In this document: piece by piece, positions 7,589 to 17,492 of the stretch | Position numbering within the stretch: position 1 is the stretch's first letter | Layout: the number at the start of each line of letters is the position of its first letter | Assembly: GCF_040939305.1 (NCBI RefSeq) | Contig: NZ_CP162511.1 | Location: 2,852,001 to 2,916,000, forward strand | Source: Herbiconiux sp. A18JL235 | Lineage (GTDB): Bacteria; Actinomycetota; Actinomycetes; Actinomycetales; Microbacteriaceae | Direction: 5' to 3' | DNA length: 64,000 nucleotides | Program-made: the position numbers and the translations under genes | Notes under the pieces: model-generated | The model's input: only the letters and a program-made list of their open reading frames with translations | Told to the model about the DNA's origin: nothing | The model's database searches: none

Positions 7589-9250
7589 ATGCCCTCATCG
7601 ACCGACGTCGTCGTGGTGGGCGCGGGCCTCGCCGGGCTCGTCGCCGCCTGCGAGGTGCTCGACGCCGGCAAGCGCGTGACCGTGCTCGAGCAGGAGCCCG
7701 CGGCCTCGCTCGGCGGCCAGGCCTGGTGGTCGTTCGGCGGCATCTTCCTCGTCGACAGCCCCGAACAGAGGCGCATGCGCGTGCGCGACTCCCTCGACCT
7801 CGCCCGCCAGGACTGGCTCGGCAGCGCAGGCTTCGACCGGCCCGAAGACGACTGGGGTTCCCGGTGGGCCGAGGCCTACCTCGAGTTCGCGGCCGGCGAG
7901 AAGCGGTCGTGGTTGAGGTCGAAGGGGGTGCGCTTCTTCCCCGTCGTGGGCTGGGCCGAGCGCGGCGGCGGGCTCGCCACCGGGCACGGCAACTCCGTTC
8001 CCCGCTTCCACATCACCTGGGGCACGGGCCCCGGCGTGGTGGAGCCGTTCGTGCGCCGCTTCCGCGAGGGTCTGAGCGCGGGTCGCGCGAGCATCCTGCA
8101 CCGTCACCGGGTCGACGAGCTGGTCGTGCAGGACGGCACTGTGGTGGGGGCGGCCGGTGCCGTGCTGGCGCCGAGCACCGCGGCGCGGGGCGAGGCGAGC
8201 TCGCGCGAGGCCGTGGGGTCGTTCGAGGTGCGCGCGGAGGCCGTGATCGTGGCGAGCGGGGGCATCGGCGGCAATCACGAATTGGTGCGAAAGCTCTGGC
8301 CGGAGCGGCTCGGCCGTGCGCCCGGCTCGATGCTCTCGGGCGTGCCGGCCCACGTCGACGGCAGGATGCTCGGCATCACCGAGCGCGCCGGCGCACGCCT
8401 GGTGAACACCGACCGGCACTGGCACTACACCGAGGGCATCGCGAACCATTCGCCGGTGTGGGCCGACCACGGCATCCGCATCCTCCCCGGTCCCTCGTCG
8501 CTGTGGCTCGACGCCACCGGGCGCCGGCTGCCGACACCGCTGTTCCCGGGGTTCGACACGCTCGCGACGCTCGAGCACATCCTGACGACGGGGCACGACC
8601 ACAGCTGGTTCGTGCTCACCCAGTCGATCATCGAGAAGGAGTTCGCGCTGTCGGGCAGCGAGCAGAACCCCGATCTCACGGGCAAAGACCTCAAGCTCCT
8701 GGCGCAGCGGGTGAGGCCGGGTGCGCCGGGGCCGGTCGAGGCGTTCAAGGAGCGCGGGGCCGACTTCGTGGTGGCGTCGAGCCTGCCGGAGCTGCTGCAC
8801 GGGATGGTCGGGTTGCAGCCGGGCGGAGCGGGCGGGCCGCTCGACGTGGAGCGGGTGCGGCGCGAGGTGTACGCGCGCGACCGGGAGCTCGCCAACCGCT
8901 TCAGCAAAGACGCCCAGGTGACGGCGATCCGCGGAGCGCGGGGCTACCTCGGCGACCGGTTGATCAGGGTCGCCAAGCCGCACCGCCTGCTCGACCGGAA
9001 CGCCGGGCCGCTCATCGCCGTGAAGCTGCACGTGCTCACGCGCAAGACGCTCGGGGGCATCCAGACCGACCTCGACGGGCGGGCGCTCGACGCCGGCGGA
9101 GAAGCCGTGCCCGGGCTGTACGCAGCCGGGGAGGCGAGCGGGTTCGGCGGTGGCGGGATGCACGGGTACCGTGCGCTCGAGGGCACGTTCCTCGGGGGGT
9201 GCCTGTTCTCGGGGCGCGCTGCGGGGCGGGCCGCGGCGCGGGTGGGATGA
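7589..9250 (+). CDS. FAD-binding dehydrogenase (KstD/fumarate-reductase-like)
   Basis: 553-aa flavoprotein. The N-terminus VVVVGAGLAGLVAACEV is the dinucleotide-binding motif, and a second conserved region GLYAAGEASGFGGGGMHGY near the C-terminus completes the FAD site, as in the 3-ketosteroid dehydrogenase / fumarate reductase flavoprotein group. WWSFGGIFLVDSPEQRRMR is typical of the uncharacterised FAD-binding dehydrogenase subgroup found beside no electron-transfer subunits. Substrate is not inferable; no steroid genes are nearby. GAAGGAG precedes the ATG at good spacing. Confidence 0.88.
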   Translation: MPSSTDVVVVGAGLAGLVAACEVLDAGKRVTVLEQEPAASLGGQAWWSFGGIFLVDSPEQRRMRVRDSLDLARQDWLGSAGFDRPEDDWGSRWAEAYLEFAAGEKRSWLRSKGVRFFPVVGWAERGGGLATGHGNSVPRFHITWGTGPGVVEPFVRRFREGLSAGRASILHRHRVDELVVQDGTVVGAAGAVLAPSTAARGEASSREAVGSFEVRAEAVIVASGGIGGNHELVRKLWPERLGRAPGSMLSGVPAHVDGRMLGITERAGARLVNTDRHWHYTEGIANHSPVWADHGIRILPGPSSLWLDATGRRLPTPLFPGFDTLATLEHILTTGHDHSWFVLTQSIIEKEFALSGSEQNPDLTGKDLKLLAQRVRPGAPGPVEAFKERGADFVVASSLPELLHGMVGLQPGGAGGPLDVERVRREVYARDRELANRFSKDAQVTAIRGARGYLGDRLIRVAKPHRLLDRNAGPLIAVKLHVLTRKTLGGIQTDLDGRALDAGGEAVPGLYAAGEASGFGGGGMHGYRALEGTFLGGCLFSGRAAGRAAARVG

Positions 9251-9269
9251 GGGCGCGCATCGCGCCCTC
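9249..9269. terminator. Hairpin between convergent genes
   Basis: GAGGGCGCG (9249-9257) and CGCGCCCTC (9261-9269) form a perfect 9-bp stem with a 3-nt loop, starting inside the stop codon of the FAD dehydrogenase and lying before the stop of the convergent hypothetical gene. It may terminate in both directions; no T-tract is present. Confidence 0.5.
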
Positions 9270-9290
9270 GGGCACGGCGGCGGCAAGGGC

Positions 9291-9974
9291 TCAGCGGCGC
9301 ACGAGCACGTGACCGCGCTTCATCGACAGGCGCGACCAGCCGCCTGAGACGAACACCGAGACGGGGTCGTCGAGCTTCACGAAGCCGAGGCTGACGGCAC
9401 AGAAGGCGGCGCCGGCCGGGATGCGCAGGGTCGGGTCATCCGTCTCCCCCACGCTCACGGGCAGGTCGCGGCCCCACACCTCGGAGCGCACCCGGTGCAC
9501 GAGGTGCTCACCCGGGTCGGCGGGAACCCCCGCAGCGACCTCGGCGATGCCCTCGCGGGCGGCGTCTTCGAGCACGCGCGGGTCGATGCGGCCCGTCGCC
9601 ACCCAGCCGCCGCGCGGCGGGCTCACCCCGGCCCAGGCCACGCCGCCTTCGACGGGCGGCAGCGGCACCTCGACGTTGCCCTCGGAGGCGTTGCTCATCA
9701 CCGAGGCCTGCGCCAGGCGGTCGAGCAGGGGCCTGATGGCGACCACGACGTCGAACGGCTCCGGATGCGACAGGGCGAAGGTGCGGAGGCCGAGCACGGT
9801 GGGGGTGCTGTCGAGCAGGCCCTTCGGGGTGAGCGACGCGGTGTAGGCCGCGAGCACCCCCATTCCGCCGATGAGACGCACCGCAGCTCCACCGTCGACA
9901 CGCGCCGCGCGCCCGAGGTAGACCTTGAGGTCACCGAGGGAGGCGGCGTCGATGAGGCTGAGCGAATTGACCAT
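9291..9974 (-). CDS. Conserved hypothetical protein
   Basis: A 227-aa protein I cannot assign to a named family. It starts MVNSLSLIDAASLGDLKVYLGRAARVDGGAAVRLIGG and has no transmembrane segment or signal peptide. The regular alternation of hydrophobic residues, frequent glycines and the closing FVSGGWSRLSMKRGHVLVRR suggest a soluble alpha/beta or beta-rich fold. Coding potential is supported by high G/C in third positions across the frame and by a TAGACA -10-like box (9981-9986) 6 nt upstream of the ATG. It is divergent from tesB. Confidence 0.7.
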   Translation of the reverse strand: MVNSLSLIDAASLGDLKVYLGRAARVDGGAAVRLIGGMGVLAAYTASLTPKGLLDSTPTVLGLRTFALSHPEPFDVVVAIRPLLDRLAQASVMSNASEGNVEVPLPPVEGGVAWAGVSPPRGGWVATGRIDPRVLEDAAREGIAEVAAGVPADPGEHLVHRVRSEVWGRDLPVSVGETDDPTLRIPAGAAFCAVSLGFVKLDDPVSVFVSGGWSRLSMKRGHVLVRR

Positions 9975-10047
9975 TGCTGCTGTCTAAACTACTTCACAGC
10001 ACCCGCTCCGGGCGCCCATCCCGCCCGCGTCGCCGACCGGAGGCACC

Positions 10048-10938
10048 ATGCCCGATCCCCTCGCCGGATTCCTCACCACCCTCGACCTGGTCGACACCGG
10101 TGCGCGCACCACGGAGGACATCTTCACGGGCCCGTCGCAATGGATGCCGAACGGAAGGGTGTTCGGCGGTCAGGTCCTGGCGCAGGCGCTCGTGGCGGCG
10201 ATCCGCACCGTCGACCCCGCGCGGGTGGTGCACTCTCTGCACGGGTACTTCCTGCGGCCGGGTGATGCGACCGCAGCCGTCACCTTCGCCGTCGATCGGC
10301 TTCACGACGGTCGCTCGTTCTCGACCAGGCGCACGCAGGCCTACCAGAACGGCGTGCCCATCCTCTCGGTCATCCTGTCGTTCCAGATCGAGGACGAAGG
10401 CTTCGAGCACCAGGTGGAGATGCCGGGCGACATCGCCGACCCGGAGAGCCTGCCGAGCGCCGTGGAGTCGCTCGCCGTCGTCGACCACCCGATCGCCCGG
10501 GCATGGGCCGAGGAGCGCGCCTTCGACATGCGGCACGTGCCGTCGCCCATCTACTTCACCGTCGACGGCGACCGGGTGGCGCACCAGGCCGTGTGGATCA
10601 AGGCGCTCGGGCGTCTCCCTGACGACCCGAACATCCACCGGGCGGCGCTCGCCTACGCGAGCGACTACACCATCCTCGAGCCGGTGATGCGTCGCCACGG
10701 CATGTCGTGGGCGCGACCCGACCTCAAGATGGCGAGCCTCGACCACGCGATGTGGTGGCACCGCTTCGCCCGCGCCGACGAGTGGCTGCTCTACACGCAG
10801 CGCTCGCCCAGCGCGAGCGGCGGGCGGGGGCTGTCGCTCGGCGAGATCTACGACCGCGACGGGCGGCTCATCGCCTCGGTGGCGCAGGAGGGGATGGTGC
10901 GGGCCGGCAGGCCGGCGCCGGGCGCGCCGCAGGGCTGA
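10048..10938 (+). CDS. tesB: Acyl-CoA thioesterase II
   Basis: Hydrolyses acyl-CoA to free fatty acid and CoA; double hot-dog protein of 296 aa, the usual TesB length. Seen motifs are GGQVLAQALVAA with SLHGYFLRPGD in the first hot-dog and YASDYTIL plus the HAMWWHR segment in the second; the Asp of YASD matches the catalytic Asp of Escherichia coli TesB. GGAGG precedes the ATG. It is convergent with a single hot-dog thioesterase gene only 13 nt away, so two thioesterases lie end to end. Confidence 0.94.
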   Translation: MPDPLAGFLTTLDLVDTGARTTEDIFTGPSQWMPNGRVFGGQVLAQALVAAIRTVDPARVVHSLHGYFLRPGDATAAVTFAVDRLHDGRSFSTRRTQAYQNGVPILSVILSFQIEDEGFEHQVEMPGDIADPESLPSAVESLAVVDHPIARAWAEERAFDMRHVPSPIYFTVDGDRVAHQAVWIKALGRLPDDPNIHRAALAYASDYTILEPVMRRHGMSWARPDLKMASLDHAMWWHRFARADEWLLYTQRSPSASGGRGLSLGEIYDRDGRLIASVAQEGMVRAGRPAPGAPQG

Positions 10939-10951
10939 GCCGCGCGGCTCG

Positions 10952-11434
10952 TCAGGCGCGGCGGCGGAAGGTGAGCGGGTCTTCGAGGTAGGGCTCCCAG
11001 GCCTCGCGCTCACGCGCGTCGATGCGGCGCGGCCGATCGGTCGCAGCGTCGACGAGCACCAGAGTGGTCGACGCCTTCACGAAGGTGAGCCGCGGCTCGA
11101 CCCCCTGCGGCGTCTTCACCTCGTAGTACACGTCGAGGCTGGCCCCTCCCAGGTGCCCGATCCACAGCTCGACGTCGATCGGCTGCCGGATGTAGGGCAT
11201 CGAGCGCACGTACTCGATCTCCTGGCGCGAGATGACGCTCTTCGTGTCGGCCTCGGGGCCGGCGTCGATCACCGCCGTCGACCAGGCCGCCTGATCGGGC
11301 GAGGTGAGGTCGCCGTCGACCCAGAAGGCGAACACGCGCGCCTCCTCGAGGATCTTCAGCATCGAGGCGTTGTTGACGTGCCCGTAGGCGTCGAGGTCCG
11401 ACCAGCGCAGCTGGATCGGCACGTGCAGACGCAT
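10952..11434 (-). CDS. 4HBT-type acyl-CoA thioesterase
   Basis: 160-aa single hot-dog protein of the 4-hydroxybenzoyl-CoA thioesterase/YbgC group. The N-terminal WSDLDAYGHVNNASMLKILEEAR contains the catalytic-type Asp (SDLDAYGHVNN) and the conserved helix. Physiological acyl-CoA unknown. It is the last gene of a probable operon lipoprotein-ettA-thioesterase; the gap to ettA is 31 nt. Confidence 0.88.
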   Translation of the reverse strand: MRLHVPIQLRWSDLDAYGHVNNASMLKILEEARVFAFWVDGDLTSPDQAAWSTAVIDAGPEADTKSVISRQEIEYVRSMPYIRQPIDVELWIGHLGGASLDVYYEVKTPQGVEPRLTFVKASTTLVLVDAATDRPRRIDAREREAWEPYLEDPLTFRRRA

Positions 11435-11465
11435 CGGCGGCGCTCCCTACTCGTTCTCGCCGCGA

Positions 11466-13148
<1,683 letters not shown>

Positions 13149-13150
13149 GC

Positions 13151-13693
13151 CTACCAGTCTATGGGCCGGGTCTGACCGATCAGACACGCACCGGTGCCGA
13201 GGGCGGGTGCGACCATGCTGGCGTATTCGCCGCGACCGTACTGCCCGATGAGGCAGTCGTCGCCCCACTTGACGGAGAACTGCACGGAGTCGGCCTCGAC
13301 CCCCACGGTGGTGGTGTCGACGGTCACCTGCATGGCGGCGATATCGAAACCGTTGTCGCGGAGATTGCTCGTGATCTCGACTCCCCCCGCGTCGGGATTG
13401 GACGCGATCAGAGCGCGGTTGACCTGGTCGAAGAAGGGCTGGTTGTCGGCTGCCGAGCCCCCGGGAACGAGCACGGCCGCCTCGGTGGACGGCGCCGAGG
13501 TGGCGGGCGCAGAGCCCGAGGGGGCCGGCGCACCCGCGGTCTGTTCGACGTCGTCTCCCCCACCGCCGACGCAACCAGCGAGACCCGCGGCGAGGAGAGC
13601 CGTGAGCAGGACGACACCGGAGCGCCTCGCGCCGGCTGCGCGGCCGCGGCCACCTCGCGACGGGGTGATGACCGCTTCCGCTGTGGTCCGCAT
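13151..13693 (-). CDS. Putative lipoprotein, DUF6993-like
   Basis: 180-aa exported protein. A basic N-region, a hydrophobic stretch VVLLTALLAAG and the lipobox LAGC (C41) mark it as a lipoprotein. A P/S/A-rich linker follows, then a small globular domain (PFFDQVNRALIASNP ... SVQFSVKWGDDCLIGQYGRG) with a cysteine pair, which I recall as the DUF6993 domain of Microbacteriaceae; this was not searched. Function unknown. Its stop is 2 nt from ettA on the same strand. Confidence 0.75.
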   Translation of the reverse strand: MRTTAEAVITPSRGGRGRAAGARRSGVVLLTALLAAGLAGCVGGGGDDVEQTAGAPAPSGSAPATSAPSTEAAVLVPGGSAADNQPFFDQVNRALIASNPDAGGVEITSNLRDNGFDIAAMQVTVDTTTVGVEADSVQFSVKWGDDCLIGQYGRGEYASMVAPALGTGACLIGQTRPIDW

Positions 13694-13759
13694 CGTGGGC
13701 AGTGTCCTCTCGATCGCCGCATCGGCGCGGTCGTCGCGCCAGGGTCTGAAGCCTCACCG

Positions 13760-13765
13760 AGTTTA
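13760..13765 (-). promoter_or_regulatory. Candidate -10 box for the lipoprotein-ettA operon
   Basis: TAAACT on the minus strand is the best -10 match in the 194-nt gap upstream of the lipoprotein gene, giving a leader of about 60 nt. No convincing -35 element. The remainder of the gap holds nothing I recognise. Confidence 0.3.
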
Positions 13766-13887
13766 TGCGCACCGCGACGGCAGCCACCTGGGAGTACGGC
13801 CAGCGCGCCGTGCTCGAGCCCTGCTGTCGGCTTCAGCGCACTGGGCGTCGGCCGGCCATCGAGGATCGGAACGTCGGCCCGCGCCGC

Positions 13888-14517
13888 TCAGAACGGCAGA
13901 AGGGCCGCGTCGTCGGGCTTGTCGGACGGGTCGAAGAGTTCGGCGGGGCTGTCGGCGCCCTCGTGCTCCGCCTCCGCATCGGGGTGGCCGTCGCTCTCGC
14001 CGAGACCGAGGCCCGAGCCACCCGAGAGCGAGCCGCCGAGACCCGGTGCCGCCCACCCGGCGGCATCGACGTCGCCACCCGGGCCGGCGGCCGGCGAGGC
14101 GGTCTCGACCGAACCGGCCACAGCATCCGTCACCACGGGCGACGCGGGAGGCCCGGGGTTCGCGAGCACCCGGGTGAACACCGCGGTGCCGCGCGCCAGG
14201 TCGTGCCCGACCGCCTCGGCCTCGATGTCGACGCTCGTGCCGGTGCGCTCCCCGTTGTCCCACGTGCGCACGCGAAGGCGACCCGAGATGACGAGCGGCT
14301 GCCCGACCTGCACCGAGCCGACGAGATTCAGGGCGAGGTGCCGGAAGCCCGACACCGAGTACCAGTTGGTCTCGCCGTCGACCCACTTGTTCTGCTCGCG
14401 GTCGTAGCGGCGCTGTGTGGAGGCCAGGCGGAAACTCGTGATCTCGAGACCGGAGTTCGTGGTGACGTGACGGGGCGGGGTCGCGACGACTCCGGTGACG
14501 GTGATGAGGTCGGGCAT
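13888..14517 (-). CDS. ssb: Single-stranded DNA-binding protein
   Basis: OB-fold protein protecting single-stranded DNA, 209 aa. The N-terminal 110 residues (MPDLITVTGVVATPP ... LEITSFRLASTQRRYD ... WYSVSGFRHLALNLVGSVQVGQPLVISGRL) match Ssb. The tail is long, acidic and glycine-rich but ends in DDAALLPF: it has the acidic, hydrophobic character of Ssb tips although not the exact DDDIPF. This looks like the second, divergent Ssb common in actinobacteria rather than the replication Ssb, because it is not next to rpsF/rpsR. AAGGAG precedes the ATG. Confidence 0.88.
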   Translation of the reverse strand: MPDLITVTGVVATPPRHVTTNSGLEITSFRLASTQRRYDREQNKWVDGETNWYSVSGFRHLALNLVGSVQVGQPLVISGRLRVRTWDNGERTGTSVDIEAEAVGHDLARGTAVFTRVLANPGPPASPVVTDAVAGSVETASPAAGPGGDVDAAGWAAPGLGGSLSGGSGLGLGESDGHPDAEAEHEGADSPAELFDPSDKPDDAALLPF

Positions 14518-14579
14518 CGGATGCTCCTTGCAGTTCGGTTGACGAATGCATCGAGTCTCGAGATCACCGGAGACGCAGA

Positions 14580-14618
14580 ACGCCCGCGACCTCGATCTGT
14601 GGACGAGGTCGCGGGCGT
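14580..14618 (-). terminator. Terminator downstream of msrA
   Basis: A perfect 15-bp inverted repeat (14580-14594 with 14604-14618) and a 9-nt loop lies 17 nt past the msrA stop. On the minus strand the stem is followed by TTCTGC, a weak T-run. Confidence 0.8.
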
Positions 14619-14635
14619 CTAGGGTTGTGGAGGAG

Positions 14636-15163
14636 TCAGGCCGCCTTGATGTACTTGGCGTAGGCCTTGCGCACCTTGTTCACCTTGGGCAGCGCGACCG
14701 CCATGCAGTAGCCCTGACCGGGGTTCTTGGCGAAGAAGTCCTGGTGGTACTCCTCGGCGCGGTAGAACTCGCCGAGCGGCTCGAGGGTGGTGACGATGCC
14801 GCCGTCCCAGAGATCGTCGGCACGCTTCAGGGCCTGTTCGAACAGCGCCTTCTGCTCCTCGCCGTCGTAGAACATGGCCGAACGGTACTGCGTGCCGATG
14901 TCGTTGCCCTGGCGGTTGAGCTGGCGCGGGTCGTGGAGGGTGAAGAAGACGTCGAGGATGACGTCGTCGGGGATGACGGCGGGGTCGAAGGTGACGGCGA
15001 CGGCCTCCGCCTGACCGGTGGTTCCGGTGCAGACCTGCTCGTAGGTGGGGTTCGGCACGCCGCCGCCGGTGTAGCCGGAGACCACCTCGCTCACTCCCTC
15101 AAGGGTGCGGTAGACGGCGTCGAGGCACCAGAAGCAGCCTCCTGCGAGAACGAAAGTGTGCAT
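14636..15163 (-). CDS. msrA: Peptide methionine sulfoxide reductase A
   Basis: Reduces methionine-S-sulfoxide in proteins. The 175-aa enzyme has the catalytic motif GCFWC (nucleophile C10) after a very short N-terminus, the conserved GYTGG and DPAVIPDDVILDVFFTLHDP segments, EEQKALFEQA and a resolving cysteine in GQGYCMAV. TAGAAT (15170-15175) is 6 nt upstream of the ATG, so the mRNA is probably leaderless. It is monocistronic, ended by a strong hairpin. Confidence 0.97.
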   Translation of the reverse strand: MHTFVLAGGCFWCLDAVYRTLEGVSEVVSGYTGGGVPNPTYEQVCTGTTGQAEAVAVTFDPAVIPDDVILDVFFTLHDPRQLNRQGNDIGTQYRSAMFYDGEEQKALFEQALKRADDLWDGGIVTTLEPLGEFYRAEEYHQDFFAKNPGQGYCMAVALPKVNKVRKAYAKYIKAA

Positions 15164-15223
15164 GGTCGGATTCTACGGCCCAGGGCGCGACCCGATGTCG
15201 GTGGTGCGCCGTAGCCTGCCCTC

Positions 15224-15457
15224 ATGAACGCCTCCAGCACCACGACCGGTCGCCCCGCCCTCCGCCGCGTCCGAGAGGGGTACTGGAGGGTGACCGCTGC
15301 ATCCGGCCATGTGCTCGGCTACGTCGAGCTGAACGAGGGCGGGCACGGCGAACCCACCGTGCGGCGCTTCACGGCGAAGCGGCTGCTCCCCTCGCTCGTG
15401 GTCGTACCGATCGGCGAATTCGGGTCGGCGGAGGAGGCGCTGGAGTGCCTGCGTTGA
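15224..15457 (+). CDS. Small conserved hypothetical protein
   Basis: 77-aa basic protein with no recognised family: LRRVREGYWRVTAASGHVLGYVEL followed by VRRFTAKRLLPS and IGEFGSAEEALECLR. The pattern (short beta strands, a W, then a helix ending in an acidic-hydrophobic stretch) suggests a small beta-beta-alpha fold. Support for reality: TAGCCT (15212-15217) sits 6 nt before the ATG as in many other genes here, and the frame shows strong third-position GC bias. Confidence 0.6.
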   Translation: MNASSTTTGRPALRRVREGYWRVTAASGHVLGYVELNEGGHGEPTVRRFTAKRLLPSLVVVPIGEFGSAEEALECLR

Positions 15458-15529
15458 CGCAGATCACAGTTCCTCCCACACCGGCCCGTCGCATCTCCCG
15501 ACCCGAGATGCGGAGGTAGTGTGCCGCTC

Positions 15530-16438
15530 ATGGAATGGTGGAATGGTTTCGCTCGCTGGTTGTACTCGGCCGACGGCGAGTACGTCGTGTCGAGCATCGT
15601 CTTGCCTGCCGCCGCGATCATCGTGGCGGGCCTCATCGCGGCCTGGGTCGCGCACTCGGCCGTCAAGCGCCTCCTGGCCAAGCACGACCGCGAGCTGCGC
15701 GTCTCGGCCATCGCCGCTCTCATCGACGCCGCCGAGCAGGCGTCGGTGTGGAACTCCCTCACCCCGCAGGAGCAGATCCTCGCCGACCGTGCCACCGGGC
15801 AGGCCGACATCCAGGTGCGCCTGCTCCCCATCAAGGGCTCCGACGTCGCCGCCAACTGGGCGGCGCACGCTCTCGGCGAGATGAAGCGCAACTCCGCGAC
15901 CTTCGGCTACCAGATCGAGCCGGCCGTCATCGAGTTCCGCGATCGCCTCGTCGACTGGCAGCAGCGGCCCGGCCGGGCCCGCAAGGTCTTCCAGAGCGAC
16001 CTCGACCGGTGGGCCGCCCAGGGCGACTCGGCCGAGCGAGAACTGCTGGCCCAGCAAGACGCCTGGGTGGCGCAGCAGCACCACAACCAGTACGCCGACC
16101 CGCAGTCAGGCACGCCGCAGGGCTCGCCGACCGGCGCCGGCACCCCGGTCGGCTCCGGCGCGCAGGCCGCTTCGGCCTCAAGCATCGACACGCCCACCGT
16201 CGCCGTTCCGGTCGACACCTCGCACATGCGCCCGTCGGCCCCGCTCCCCCCCACCCACGAGCCACGCCCGACGGTGCAACAGGTCGCCTCCGGCACGGGC
16301 TCACGCGGCGTCGACCGCCGCGCCCCCTCGAACTCCCTCGGCGACCTCGAACTCACCACCGACCCGGGCGAGTCGCGTGCCGCAGGCGAACTCCCTCCCC
16401 CGGTGAACGCCTTCCCCCCACGCGGCACCCACGACTGA
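15530..16438 (+). CDS. Hypothetical membrane-anchored protein
   Basis: 302-aa protein with one N-terminal transmembrane helix (VVSSIVLPAAAIIVAGLIAAWV), then a charged helical region likely to form coiled coil (AVKRLLAKHDRELRVSAI) and a long P/S/T-rich, disordered C-terminus. I prefer the ATG at 15530 over the GTG at 15521: TAGTGT at 15517-15522 would be a -10 box 7 nt upstream of this ATG, matching the leaderless arrangement of neighbouring genes, and it overlaps the GTG. No family recognised; function unknown. Confidence 0.65.
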   Translation: MEWWNGFARWLYSADGEYVVSSIVLPAAAIIVAGLIAAWVAHSAVKRLLAKHDRELRVSAIAALIDAAEQASVWNSLTPQEQILADRATGQADIQVRLLPIKGSDVAANWAAHALGEMKRNSATFGYQIEPAVIEFRDRLVDWQQRPGRARKVFQSDLDRWAAQGDSAERELLAQQDAWVAQQHHNQYADPQSGTPQGSPTGAGTPVGSGAQAASASSIDTPTVAVPVDTSHMRPSAPLPPTHEPRPTVQQVASGTGSRGVDRRAPSNSLGDLELTTDPGESRAAGELPPPVNAFPPRGTHD

Positions 16439-16497
16439 CGCCACGGGAACGCGGTGTGAGGCGCACGGGTGTGCGACCCGGCGTCTCCGTCGAAGAG

Positions 16498-17022
16498 TCA
16501 GACGAGAAGACCGTAGAGAGCGACGTCGAGCCGACTCTCGCCGATCGGCAGCGCCTGGCGCAACAAGCCCTCCCTAGCGAAGCCGAGTCGCTCGGCGACA
16601 CGGCAGCTGCGGCGGTTGCGCTCCGCCGTGCGGATCTCCACTCTCCGAATGCCGAGTTCGGCGGCGTGCTCGATGAGGGCCGAGCAGGCTCGCGAGACGA
16701 TCCCTCGCCCCTCCTCGTGCCGGTCGATCCAGTAACCCAGTTCTGCGTTCGCCAGGTACTCGTCGAGTGTGAGCGACGCGGAGCCGATGGGCTCGCCGCC
16801 TCGGAGAATGACCGTGGGAACCACCTCGCCGCGAACGAACCGATCGAGCTGAACTCGAGTGAAGGCGGCCTGGCCGGGCTCGCTCTGCTCACCCTGTGCC
16901 CACGGCTCCCACTCCCGCAACCGGTCGATGTTCTTCTCCGTCAGCCGGTGCATGGCAGGCACCATGGCACGAGTGCGCAAGGCCAATGAGTAGCCATGGC
17001 CGAGATCGGCAGTGAATCGCAT
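16498..17022 (-). CDS. GNAT acetyltransferase, RimJ/RimL type
   Basis: 174-aa acetyl-CoA-dependent N-acetyltransferase. The order RLTEKNIDRLREWEPWA, IGSASLTLDEYLANAELGYWID, the acetyl-CoA loop RHEEGRGIVSRACSALI and VEIRTAERNRRSCRVAERLGF is that of ribosomal-protein-serine acetyltransferases such as RimL/YdaF. Substrate unproven. A GGGGG run 4 nt before the ATG may serve as the ribosome binding site. It is followed by nothing on its strand and lies head-on to the membrane-anchored protein gene. Confidence 0.85.
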   Translation of the reverse strand: MRFTADLGHGYSLALRTRAMVPAMHRLTEKNIDRLREWEPWAQGEQSEPGQAAFTRVQLDRFVRGEVVPTVILRGGEPIGSASLTLDEYLANAELGYWIDRHEEGRGIVSRACSALIEHAAELGIRRVEIRTAERNRRSCRVAERLGFAREGLLRQALPIGESRLDVALYGLLV

Positions 17023-17044
17023 GTCGCCCCCTGGACGTGATCGG

Positions 17045-17117
17045 TGCCCCCGGCCGGACTCGAACCGGCGACCGACAGATTAGAAGGCTGCTGCTCTATC
17101 CACTGAGCTACGGAGGC
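17045..17117 (-). tRNA. tRNA-Arg (anticodon TCT)
   Basis: A 73-nt cloverleaf on the minus strand: acceptor GCCTCCG pairs with CGGGGGC, discriminator A at 17045, T-loop GGTTCGAGTCC, D-loop region AGCTCAGTGGATAGAGCA, and anticodon loop CTTCTAA giving TCT. The CCA end is not encoded (CCGA follows). It reads the rare AGA codon. Confidence 0.96.
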
Positions 17118-17180
17118 GACGCCAAAAGGCTACTACGCCACCCGCCGATGATCCGATTTCGAGCTGCCGCCGGGCCCGCG

Positions 17181-17402
17181 TTACCAGGCGCCGGCGAGGG
17201 CGGCGATGCCGGCGAGGAGAGAGGCGAGGGCGATGACGAGCGAGACGGCGATGAGCACGACGTGCACGACGAGGAAGCGGGTGGGCTTGCCCTGAGCGTC
17301 GCGGGAACGCGGGTCGCGGGTGATGCGCTTGAAGAACTGGGGCCAGACGAGGGCGTTCCAGCCGGCGTTGACGAAGAGAAGGATGGCGAGTGTCGTGATC
17401 AT
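17181..17402 (-). CDS. Small membrane protein, SCO4848-like
   Basis: 73-aa protein with two hydrophobic helices (TTLAILLFVNAGWNALVWP and VVHVVLIAVSLVIALASLLAGIAAL) separated by a basic loop FFKRITRDPRSRDAQGKP. This layout resembles the SCO4848 family of small actinobacterial membrane proteins; function unknown. TAGACT (17410-17415) is 7 nt upstream of the ATG. It is divergent from orn, whose own -10 box is 65 bp away. Confidence 0.75.
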   Translation of the reverse strand: MITTLAILLFVNAGWNALVWPQFFKRITRDPRSRDAQGKPTRFLVVHVVLIAVSLVIALASLLAGIAALAGAW

Positions 17403-17492
17403 CGCCGCCAGTCTAGGCAGCGACTACCGCAGCCGCCCTGCTGCGGCCGCAGCGACGGGCCGGCGTCGGGGGCACGGCCTAGACTCGTGAAC

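Noticed and set aside
15521..15529. GTG start for the membrane-anchored protein
   Set aside because: The GTG lies inside a TAGTGT -10-like box. The ATG at 15530, 7 nt after it, fits the leaderless pattern of the region. Not fully excluded, because GGAGG is 4 nt upstream of the GTG.
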